A stretch of DNA of 5,015 nt, from positions 1-5,015 of the forward strand of contig JAGABO010000108.1 of NCBI GenBank assembly GCA_017614655.1, in the 5' to 3' direction. The position numbers were made by a program, and so were the translations under genes. Position 1 is the first letter of the stretch; the number at the start of each line of letters is the position of its first letter. Below the pieces are notes generated by a model. The model worked only from the letters and a program-made list of their open reading frames with translations, did not search any database and was not told the origin of the DNA. Origin of the DNA: Treponema sp. (GTDB lineage: Bacteria > Spirochaetota > Spirochaetia > Treponematales > Treponemataceae). Shown here one piece after another: positions 1-5,015 of this stretch.

Positions 1-2
1 AC

Positions 3-236
3 ATTGTTCTTGTTATGACGGTAAACCCGGGCTGGGGCGGACAGCGTCTTATTCCCTATACACTTGATAAAGTCAGGAAACTTGCCGATATTCAGAAGGA
101 GAACGGTTTTAAATATCTTATTTCTGTTGACGGCGGTGTGAGCGCAGAAACCCTTCCTATGGTTCTGGATTCAGGAATTGATATTGCAGTTTCCGGTTCA
201 TCTTTTTTTAAGGGGACTTTAAAATGGAATTCTTAA
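3..236 (+). CDS. rpe: Ribulose-phosphate 3-epimerase, 3' end (partial)
   Basis: This is the C-terminal part of ribulose-phosphate 3-epimerase, the cytoplasmic TIM-barrel enzyme that interconverts D-ribulose 5-phosphate and D-xylulose 5-phosphate in the pentose phosphate pathway. The frame is open from the window edge and starts with IVLVMTVNPGWGGQ, the family's VNPGxGGQ loop, so the Met at position 15 is internal and the true start lies upstream. The next signatures are VDGGVSAET, whose Asp is the conserved metal-binding and catalytic residue of the family, and IAVSGSSFFK, the phosphate-binding end of the barrel. The protein stops only seven residues after SFFK (GTLKWNS), whereas typical Rpe proteins carry a further helix of about 20 residues. 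The last 13 bases overlap the next gene, whose ribosome binding site also lies inside rpe, so the two are probably co-transcribed and translationally coupled. Confidence 0.93.
   Translation: MVLVMTVNPGWGGQRLIPYTLDKVRKLADIQKENGFKYLISVDGGVSAETLPMVLDSGIDIAVSGSSFFKGTLKWNS
210..216 (+). promoter_or_regulatory. Ribosome binding site for the secreted TPR gene, inside rpe
   Basis: AAGGGGA lies 7 bases before the ATG at 224 and is embedded in the last codons of rpe. It is the best Shine-Dalgarno match near this start and supports both the chosen start and coupling to rpe translation. Confidence 0.7.
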
Positions 237-1087
237 GAAGAAAGCTTCTGACTGGTTTCTTTTTCCTTGTTTTGTTTTGTATTCCGGGATTTTCTCAGGA
301 AAAGAAAGCGCCTTATCTTGTTCAGGGACTTGAAGCCTACAGAAACGGCGACTGGGCAAGTTCTGCACTTTTTTTAAGAAAGGCTGCTGCCGGAAACGAT
401 TCTTTTGGTGCAGAAAACTACTATATACTTATCCTAAGTGACATGTACGGAGAAAACTATCCTTCATGCATAAATGACTGCGATTACTTTCTTAAACATT
501 ACCCGGACAGCAGTTTAAGGACTTACATCGAATACCAGAAGGGACGTGCACTTCATTACATGGGACAGAACGACAGCGCCGCAATTCTTTTAAGCGACTT
601 CTGTCATCAGAATCCGGATGATGATCTTTTTCCGTCGGCTCTTTACTGGCTTGCAGAATGTTTCTATGATGACTACAACTTTGACACGGCAGCTCCTCTT
701 TATGAACGCATCGTTGCAGAGTTCCCGGACTGCTCTAAAGCCGAAGATGCAAAATTCAAACTTGAACTTATTTCTCAGCGCGAGCGTGAACAGAAACTGC
801 TTTATCTTTTAAGAATGACAGGTGAAGAGTATCTGAGTTCCCGCGAAACTTACGAAAAACAGCTCCGTGAATATCAGACGGAAGATCTTGTTTCCTTAAG
901 AAATCAGCTTAATGCAGCAAACAGACGCATTGCAGAACTGGAAAAGAATGCTGCAACTGCTGCTTCTGCGGCTGCTGCATCTCATTCGGCAACAAATGAA
1001 GATGTAAAGGCTCTTAAAACCAGGGCTCTTCAGATTCAGAAACTTCTGGACGAAAAAACTTCCGCTTCTACCGGAAAAGAAAAGTGA
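224..1087 (+). CDS. Secreted TPR protein with C-terminal coiled coil
   Basis: This 287-residue protein probably sits in the periplasm and acts as a protein-interaction scaffold; its exact function is unknown. Residues 1-25 look like a signal peptide: a basic start (MEFLRRK), a hydrophobic core (LLTGFFFLVLFCIPGF), and a likely signal peptidase I site near FSQ-E. No lipobox cysteine is placed to make it a lipoprotein. Residues of about 30-180 hold four TPR-like helical pairs, near 30-58, 62-95, 100-131 and 136-170, with typical spacing such as ALYWLAECFYDDYNFDTAAPLYERIVAEFP. Residues of about 185-242 are charged and probably coiled coil (SLRNQLNAANRRIAELEK). An Ala/Ser-rich linker (243-254) and a last short helix follow. 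TPR plus coiled coil recalls CpoB/YbgF of the Tol-Pal system, but there the coiled coil is N-terminal, so orthology is not claimed. The start is fixed by the Shine-Dalgarno sequence at 210-216 and by the signal peptide. Confidence 0.88.
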   Translation: MEFLRRKLLTGFFFLVLFCIPGFSQEKKAPYLVQGLEAYRNGDWASSALFLRKAAAGNDSFGAENYYILILSDMYGENYPSCINDCDYFLKHYPDSSLRTYIEYQKGRALHYMGQNDSAAILLSDFCHQNPDDDLFPSALYWLAECFYDDYNFDTAAPLYERIVAEFPDCSKAEDAKFKLELISQREREQKLLYLLRMTGEEYLSSRETYEKQLREYQTEDLVSLRNQLNAANRRIAELEKNAATAASAAAASHSATNEDVKALKTRALQIQKLLDEKTSASTGKEK

Positions 1088-1089
1088 GG
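1086..1089 (+). promoter_or_regulatory. Ribosome binding site that decides the lipoprotein start
   Basis: GAGG overlaps the TGA stop of the previous gene and lies 6 bases before the ATG at 1096. A GTG at 1084 would overlap this site and has no comparable site at the right distance upstream. ATG 1096 also gives a clean signal peptide beginning MKKILL. Confidence 0.6.
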
Positions 1090-1095
1090 TTCTTT

Positions 1096-2460
1096 ATGAA
1101 AAAAATACTTTTAATTGCTGCCTCAGTCATTTTTTCACTTGTCTGCCTTTCGTGCGAAAGTTCTGACACAAAAAATCTTACAAAAGAAGAAAAGGCAATC
1201 CTTAAGGAACAGAAAAAACAGAAAAAAGATGCCTATACCGGCTGGATATACATTCCGGACCGCAAATTTTCAATTACGAAAGATGATATCAAGATAGAAA
1301 TGAACGGAAGTACAGGCTCGTTCTGTCTTTATGCAATTCCCGAAGTTGGAAAACCTGTTCCTCTTCTTTCGAATTATGATTCAACAACATCAACATTTTT
1401 CAGCGTAAAAATCGGCCGAAAAGAATACCGCCTTAACCGCGAAAACGGAGTAAAGAGCGAAGCCCGGCGTACTCCCTACGGGGCACAGATGGCATACTTA
1501 ATAAGCGGAGAAGCTCAGATTGTAGTAGACTTCAGTTTTCTTCCTTCGATTGCAACTTCAAGCCGCGTAGACATGCTTCGTGTTACTGTTTACACGATAA
1601 ATCTTGGAAAGCATACTCAGTCTTTTGCAATAAAGGGTGTTTTTGATACAGTACTCGGGGAAAATACTGATGCACATTTTTCTACTGCAGCAAAAAGCCG
1701 TATAAACAGCGAAATGCAGCTCTTTGACCTTTCGGATGACCTTTGGATAAGGTCTTCAAATGGAAATACATCACTGCAGATGCTTCTTTGCGGAAAGGGA
1801 ATCAATTCTCCGTCTTACGTAACTCTTGCAAATAAGGATGCCCTTGCCCTTCCGATGTGGGTTCCGCAGGTTCAGGATACAAAGAGCTTCAGTTCAGTAA
1901 TATCCTATAACAATTCTGCTGTGGGGCTTAACTGGAAAACTGCATACATAGATCCGAACAGAACATCAGTAATTACTTTCTATATCTCTGTCGGAATCGG
2001 TGGAAATGAACCTGCCGGAAAAAACTTCCTGGCTTCTCTTGCAGAAGGAAAAACTGCTCTTTCTGCAAAGATTCCTCCTGCATTCCAGACAACAAATGTT
2101 GCACCCGATCCTGCACAGATTTCTCCGGACGAGATTCAGACGGTTTATCACGAAAACATGCCGGCTGTTCCGGAAGGCCCTGTTCAGACAATAAAGGATA
2201 CTCCTGTGGAAGTTCAGGATGTTTCGGATACAGAAGGCCCTGTTCAGGTTCTGGCTTCTGTGGAAGAAGAAAAAGAAGAACTGCCGGAAACTACGGCTGC
2301 TGCCGTTACTAAGGAACAGCTTGATCCGGAATATATACAGAAACTTCTTGATCACATTGCAGCTCTGGAAGAAGACGGAAGCGGCGTTAATGATAACGAG
2401 ATTCAGTATCTTAACGAAGAGCTTGATTCAATATTAAAAGTTCTTAATTCAATGGAATAA
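1096..2460 (+). CDS. Probable lipoprotein with beta-rich body and acidic repeat tail
   Basis: This is a 454-residue protein from ATG 1096, or 458 residues from the GTG at 1084. Residues 1-20 (MKKILLIAASVIFSLVCLSC) form a lipoprotein-type signal peptide with Cys20 as the probable lipidated residue. The -3 position is Cys instead of the usual Leu, which looser spirochaete lipoboxes may tolerate, so anchoring is likely but not certain. A Lys/Glu-rich linker follows (about 28-46). Residues of about 48-315 are rich in predicted beta strands. The stretch LRVTVYTINLGKHTQSFAIK followed by GVFDTVLGENTDAHF resembles the 'VxYxVxN...LDTxLGxNDxxPF' pattern of beta-sandwich domains in bacterial surface proteins; that is recollection, not a search. 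Residues 330-405 are Pro/Glu/Val-rich and probably disordered, with a repeated EGPVQ at 360 and 380. Residues 407-453 look helical. I do not recognise a specific function. It lies in tight coupling with two TPR genes, so a shared envelope role is inferred. Confidence 0.82.
   Translation: MKKILLIAASVIFSLVCLSCESSDTKNLTKEEKAILKEQKKQKKDAYTGWIYIPDRKFSITKDDIKIEMNGSTGSFCLYAIPEVGKPVPLLSNYDSTTSTFFSVKIGRKEYRLNRENGVKSEARRTPYGAQMAYLISGEAQIVVDFSFLPSIATSSRVDMLRVTVYTINLGKHTQSFAIKGVFDTVLGENTDAHFSTAAKSRINSEMQLFDLSDDLWIRSSNGNTSLQMLLCGKGINSPSYVTLANKDALALPMWVPQVQDTKSFSSVISYNNSAVGLNWKTAYIDPNRTSVITFYISVGIGGNEPAGKNFLASLAEGKTALSAKIPPAFQTTNVAPDPAQISPDEIQTVYHENMPAVPEGPVQTIKDTPVEVQDVSDTEGPVQVLASVEEEKEELPETTAAAVTKEQLDPEYIQKLLDHIAALEEDGSGVNDNEIQYLNEELDSILKVLNSME
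2173..2247 (+). repeat. Two copies of a 15-bp direct repeat, 60-bp period, inside the lipoprotein gene
   Basis: GAAGGCCCTGTTCAG occurs at 2173-2187 and again at 2233-2247, exactly 60 bp (20 codons) apart. The copies are in frame and both encode EGPVQ. The DNA between them is only loosely similar to what follows the second copy. This suggests an old tandem duplication of a 20-residue unit, or conservation of a short motif in a disordered acidic tail. Confidence 0.75.
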
Positions 2461-2463
2461 AAT

Positions 2464-3585
2464 ATGGCCAACGTAATCGACAGGGCAAATTCGCTCATGA
2501 AAAGAAGAATGTTCTCTCGTGCAATTACAATGCTGGAGGCACGTTCTGAATTTTATGCAGATGATTTTGAATATTACGTTACGCTTGGTAAAGCCTGTCT
2601 TTATGTCGGAGATTTTGGAAGTGCGGCTTCCTATTACAGCCGTGCACGAGAAATAAAAATAAATAACTCGGATCTGCTTTTAGGACAGGCTGCAATTTTT
2701 CTTACGAGGGGAGACACAGAACGTGCAGTTGACTATTACCTGAATGTTCTCGAAAATGATCCCCGAAACGTTACCGCAAAAGCTGCCCTGGATTTTATAA
2801 GGACAAAAGGTGATTATCCGACAATATGCCGCTGGAATGATTCCGGCAAAATAAAAAGATTTTTTCCTCCGCTTGGAATCAATCCGCTTATAGTTATGCG
2901 CTGTGCTCTTGCCGGACTTGCAGCAGGTTTTCTGATTGCATTTTTTGTGATGTTCTTTCCGCAGCGTATTCCTGATTTTAACGGTCCGCGTGCAAACCTT
3001 AGCCTGCTTTCTGCAATAGAAGACAGTTCGCTTGTTCTTTCTAAGGAAGAAATGGCTAAGACAAGAATCTCTTTGGTGCTTCAGAAAGACGAAATCCGTT
3101 CTTCCATGAACAGGTGTGTAAAGGCATTCAACGAATACAAGGATAATACTGCGCAGATAGAAATAAACCGGCTTCTTAACAGCAATGCAGGACTAGAAGT
3201 AAGACAGAAGATCTCCGTAATTTCCGAAAAACTGAATTCAAATCCGGGGTTTGATTCTCTTATGGCTTCCGGTGACAACATTCAGTTTACAGAGATAGAC
3301 CGGGAAAAGTTTTATCTTTATGAAGACTGCGTTGTTTCCTGGCGCGGTACTGTGGCAAACGAAACTTTAGGCGAAGACGGAAGTTCTGCCTATTCTTTCC
3401 TTGTAGGATACCACGATAAAAAAACGATGCTTGCACAGGTAAAGATTTACTTTAAAAATATAATAGACTTGGACTACTCAAAGCCGGTGCAGTTTCTTGC
3501 AAAGCTTCACTTTGACACCGAAGGAAATCTTTTCCTCGAAGGCCTCGGCTTTTACCAGCCCCTCGAAGGCGTTTTCAAAGACTGA
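2464..3585 (+). CDS. Membrane-anchored TPR protein with beta-rich C-terminal domain
   Basis: This 373-residue protein appears to be a single-pass inner membrane protein of unknown function. Residues of about 1-115 form TPR-like helical repeats without a signal peptide, including FEYYVTLGKACLYVGDFGSA with ASYYSRAREI, then LLLGQAAIFLTRGDTERAVD with YYLNVLENDP. Residues of about 143-165 form one hydrophobic segment (IVMRCALAGLAAGFLIAFFV) flanked by basic KIKR on the N-terminal side. By the positive-inside rule the TPR part would be cytoplasmic and residues 170-373 periplasmic. Residues 190-280 are mostly helical and charged. Residues of about 285-367 alternate strands (VVSWRGTVAN, SFLVGYHDKK, MLAQVKIYF, VQFLAKLHFD, LFLEGLGFY), which resembles a small OB-like barrel. 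The start lies 3 bases after the previous stop, with only a weak GGA 7 bases upstream, so translation probably depends on coupling to the lipoprotein gene. The gene ends the operon. Confidence 0.87.
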   Translation: MANVIDRANSLMKRRMFSRAITMLEARSEFYADDFEYYVTLGKACLYVGDFGSAASYYSRAREIKINNSDLLLGQAAIFLTRGDTERAVDYYLNVLENDPRNVTAKAALDFIRTKGDYPTICRWNDSGKIKRFFPPLGINPLIVMRCALAGLAAGFLIAFFVMFFPQRIPDFNGPRANLSLLSAIEDSSLVLSKEEMAKTRISLVLQKDEIRSSMNRCVKAFNEYKDNTAQIEINRLLNSNAGLEVRQKISVISEKLNSNPGFDSLMASGDNIQFTEIDREKFYLYEDCVVSWRGTVANETLGEDGSSAYSFLVGYHDKKTMLAQVKIYFKNIIDLDYSKPVQFLAKLHFDTEGNLFLEGLGFYQPLEGVFKD

Positions 3586-3621
3586 TTTTCATTTTCCTGG
3601 AAATAAAAAACACTTTAATAA

Positions 3622-3771
3622 TTTCACATTATAAGCACTGTAACTGAAAATCCGGCTGAAAACGACATTTGAGCGATGGCAAGCGCCAAAGGCGCGCAGT
3701 CCGATACCTTGTTCGCTCAACCAGGCGTTTTCCAGTCGGATTTTGCAGTGTGAAGTGCTTATAATGTGAAA
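3622..3771. repeat. 150-bp imperfect inverted repeat, MITE/REP-like element
   Basis: The outer ends are a perfect 18-bp inverted repeat: TTTCACATTATAAGCACT at 3622-3639 and its complement at 3754-3771. Pairing continues inward in three blocks: 3647-3658 with 3733-3744 (12 pairs, one a G-U wobble in + strand RNA), 3659-3664 with 3726-3731, and 3669-3676 with 3713-3720. That makes 44 pairs in all, separated by small asymmetric bulges. The 36-base apex (3677-3712) is GC-rich and holds its own hairpin, GCGCC-AAA-GGCGC at 3683-3695. The central third differs in composition from the AT-rich flanks, which suggests an inserted element. No clear target-site duplication is visible, so a mobile origin is inference; a very large transcript hairpin is the alternative. 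Confidence 0.72.
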
Positions 3772-3777
3772 GTTTTT
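3622..3777 (+). terminator. Possible terminator of the rpe-TPR-lipoprotein-TPR operon
   Basis: The long inverted repeat would fold as a strong hairpin in RNA reading through from the upstream operon, and it is followed by G and five Ts (3773-3777), with further T-rich sequence after that. Position 36 bases after the last stop fits termination. The hairpin is far larger than a normal intrinsic terminator, so termination may be only a side effect of the element. Confidence 0.4.
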
Positions 3778-3809
3778 CTGTTTTGAACTGTTCCTCTTCA
3801 ATATTGTGT

Positions 3810-3863
3810 AAAAATTCTGTAAAATATTATGAAAAAAATTGCTTTTTTTTGTAATTTTTAAAA
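3810..3863 (+). promoter_or_regulatory. Phased A/T tracts upstream of the recA promoter, UP-element-like
   Basis: A-tracts begin at 3810 (A5), 3821 (A4) and 3832 (A7), followed by T-tracts from 3843 (T8) and 3855 (T5). The spacing is 11, 11, 11 and 12 bp. Such phasing is known to bend DNA. The A7/T8 part would fall at about -54 to -36 relative to the inferred start of transcription, where the alpha-subunit C-terminal domain of RNA polymerase binds UP elements. Confidence 0.45.
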
Positions 3864-3879
3864 TCTGTGACAATATAAT
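3849..3879 (+). promoter_or_regulatory. Predicted sigma-70-type promoter of recA
   Basis: TATAAT at 3874-3879 is a perfect -10 hexamer. The best -35 candidate is TTGTAA at 3849-3854 (4 of 6 matches) with a long 19-base spacer, so the promoter may rely on the A/T tracts just upstream. Transcription would start near 3886, giving a leader of about 87 bases. A weaker alternative -10 is TATTAT at 3825-3830. No LexA-type operator is recognised around either. Confidence 0.5.
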
Positions 3880-3961
3880 TATTGAAAACAGAAAGGAATA
3901 TCCGTTGTAAATCTTATGCCTTAAAATGTGCTGAGTTTACAGGGGTTTCCTTATATGATAT

Positions 3962-3967
3962 GGGAGG
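3962..3967 (+). promoter_or_regulatory. Strong ribosome binding site of recA
   Basis: GGGAGG lies 5 bases before ATG 3973 and selects that start over the in-frame ATG at 3955, which lies upstream of this site. The 3955 codon does have its own weaker candidate site, AGGGG at 3941-3945, 9 bases before it. Confidence 0.8.
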
Positions 3968-3972
3968 TAAAT

Positions 3973-5015
3973 ATGGCCAGGGCAGCAGAAAAGGAAATGC
4001 CGCAGGACGTATCGGAAAAGTTAAAGGCTCTGGAGGCAGCCCGTCTTCAGATCGAAAAACAGTTTGGTTCGGGTTCACTTATGAAACTCGGAACAAAAAC
4101 GGATTCAGCATCAATTGATGTAGTTCCGTCCGGTTCAATTCTTCTTGATGAGGCACTCGGTATCGGTGGATATCCGCGCGGACGCATTATCGAAATGTAC
4201 GGTCCGGAAAGTTCAGGTAAGACGACTCTTGCACTCCATGCAGTTGCAGAAGCACAGAAGCTTGGCGGAATTGCAGCCTTTATTGATGCAGAACACGCCC
4301 TTGACCCGGTTTATGCAAAGAACCTCGGCGTTAATATAGACGAACTTTATGTTTCCCAGCCGGATACGGGAGAACAGGCTCTTGAAATCTGTGAACAGCT
4401 TGTCCGCTCTGGTGCAGTCGACATCATCGTAATTGACTCTGTTGCAGCCCTTACTCCTCAGAAAGAAATCGAAGGCGAAATGGGTGACTCGGTAATGGGT
4501 GTTCAGGCACGCCTTATGAGTCAGGCTTTAAGAAAGCTTACGGCAATTGTCGGAAAAAGTAAGTGTATCGTTGTATTCATCAACCAGATCCGCATGAAAA
4601 TCGGTGTTATGTTCGGTAATCCCGAAACAACTACCGGTGGAAATGCCCTTAAGTTTTATTCATCAATCCGCCTCGAAATCCGCCGTACAGAATCAATCGA
4701 CGGAAAAGGAGACGAAGAAGCAATAGGAAACCGTGTGCGCGTAAAGGTTGTAAAGAACAAGGTTGCGCCTCCTTTCCGCAAGGTAGAACTCGACATCTAC
4801 TTTGGAAAGGGTGTTTCTGCAAGTGCCTCGCTTCTAGATTCTGCCGTTAAGCACGGACTTATCGACAAGAGGGGAGCCTGGTATACCCGCGGCGAAGAAA
4901 AAGTCGGTCAGGGTAAGGAAAATGCTGTTTCCTATATCGAAAATAATCCGGATTACCGCATTGAACTTGAACACACCCTGCGCGAAAAGATATTCCCGGG
5001 GCAGGTTCTGCGTAC
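3973..5015 (+). CDS. recA: RecA recombinase, 3' end beyond the window
   Basis: RecA is the cytoplasmic ATP-dependent recombinase that forms filaments on single-stranded DNA, drives homologous pairing and strand exchange, and, where LexA exists, stimulates its self-cleavage. The frame is open for 347 codons to the window end. Visible hallmarks are the N-terminal helix ([22 protein letters not shown], about 20-40), Walker A GPESSGKT (77-84), the catalytic Glu107 in DAEHALDP, Walker B IIVIDS with Asp155, loop L1 [12 protein letters not shown] (165-176), and the NQIR motif with the ATP-sensing Gln205. Next are the loop L2 region through [17 protein letters not shown] (215-231), then [11 protein letters not shown] (258-268) and the C-terminal domain up to about residue 347. 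Compared with E. coli RecA (353 residues) the N-terminus is about 11 residues longer, and only the acidic C-terminal tail should be missing. No inactivating change is seen. It is separated from the upstream operon and has its own promoter. Confidence 0.98.
   Translation, partial: MARAAEKEMPQDVSEKLKALEAARLQIEKQFGSGSLMKLGTKTDSASIDVVPSGSILLDEALGIGGYPRGRIIEMYGPESSGKTTLALHAVAEAQKLGGIAAFIDAEHALDPVYAKNLGVNIDELYVSQPDTGEQALEICEQLVRSGAVDIIVIDSVAALTPQKEIEGEMGDSVMGVQARLMSQALRKLTAIVGKSKCIVVFINQIRMKIGVMFGNPETTTGGNALKFYSSIRLEIRRTESIDGKGDEEAIGNRVRVKVVKNKVAPPFRKVELDIYFGKGVSASASLLDSAVKHGLIDKRGAWYTRGEEKVGQGKENAVSYIENNPDYRIELEHTLREKIFPGQVLR

Larger units (their letters stand above)
3586..3972. other. 387-base intergenic region between the envelope operon and recA
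   Basis: No convincing gene is seen here on either strand. Positions 3586-3621 are AT-rich spacer. Positions 3622-3771 form a large inverted repeat. Positions 3772-3809 are T-rich spacer directly after it. Positions 3810-3863 hold regularly spaced A and T tracts. Positions 3874-3879 are a -10 box for recA, followed by a leader of roughly 87 bases. The leader could form a weak stem pairing GTAAA at 3907-3911 with TTTAC at 3936-3940 around a large loop. No tRNA or known riboswitch is recognised. Confidence 0.8.

Noticed and set aside
1084..1086. GTG start giving a 458-residue lipoprotein precursor
   Set aside because: It lacks a well-spaced Shine-Dalgarno sequence and puts RFF before the signal peptide. 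ATG 1096 has GAGG 6 bases upstream and a normal MKKILL start.
1966..2355. 129-codon - strand frame inside the lipoprotein gene
   Set aside because: Its product is a Phe/Arg/Asn-rich antisense shadow of the acidic Pro/Glu-rich tail, with no ribosome binding site or domain support.
3591..3606. Short hairpin (ATTTTCCTGGAAAT) right after the operon as a terminator
   Set aside because: The stem is about 6 pairs with a 2-base loop and almost no G-C pairs, and it lacks a U-tract on the + strand.
3785..3793. GAAC-T-GTTC palindrome as a LexA box
   Set aside because: The half sites match the Firmicute LexA box, but the spacer is 1 base instead of 4, and the site lies about 90 bases before the -10 box.
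3832..3850. A7-TTGC-T8 as an intrinsic terminator
   Set aside because: The stem would be entirely A-U and too weak. The sequence is better explained as part of the phased A/T tracts upstream of the promoter.
3589..3873. 94-codon open frame on the - strand across the intergenic gap
   Set aside because: It runs through both arms of the inverted repeat and the AT tracts, has a low-complexity Lys/Asn/Phe composition outside the palindrome, and shows no domain. It is most likely a chance frame.
3882..4118. 78-codon + strand frame from a TTG start overlapping the recA start
   Set aside because: It is out of frame with recA, covers its promoter leader and first 48 codons, and its product is Gly/Lys-rich without any recognisable domain.

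Overview
The window reads as chromosomal DNA of a spirochaete, most likely a Treponema-type bacterium. This is inferred from the moderate-to-low GC content, the AT-rich intergenic DNA, the RecA sequence, and an envelope gene set rich in TPR proteins with a spirochaete-style lipoprotein. No database search was possible, so the genus is a judgement and not a result.

Layout: every gene lies on the + strand. Positions 3-3585 form one tightly packed unit that looks like a single operon. It holds the 3' end of rpe (ribulose-phosphate 3-epimerase), a secreted TPR/coiled-coil protein (224-1087), a probable lipoprotein with a beta-rich body and an acidic repeat-bearing tail (1096-2460), and a membrane-anchored TPR protein with a beta-rich C-terminal domain (2464-3585). 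The junctions are a 13-base overlap, an 8-base gap (or a 4-base overlap if a GTG start is used) and a 3-base gap, which suggests translational coupling. The three proteins after rpe all appear to act at the membrane or in the periplasm and may form one complex. I cannot assign a specific biochemical function to any of them.

The 387-base gap at 3586-3972 holds two structures. First comes a 150-base imperfect inverted repeat (3622-3771) with perfect 18-bp ends and a GC-rich hairpin in the middle. It looks like a MITE or REP-type dispersed element and could also terminate the upstream operon. Next comes an AT-tract region with close to 11-bp phasing (3810-3863), which leads into a consensus -10 box (3874-3879) and a leader of about 87 bases.

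From 3973 to the window end lies recA, preceded by a strong Shine-Dalgarno sequence and missing only its C-terminal tail. It appears to be its own transcription unit. I found no recognisable LexA box in its promoter region.
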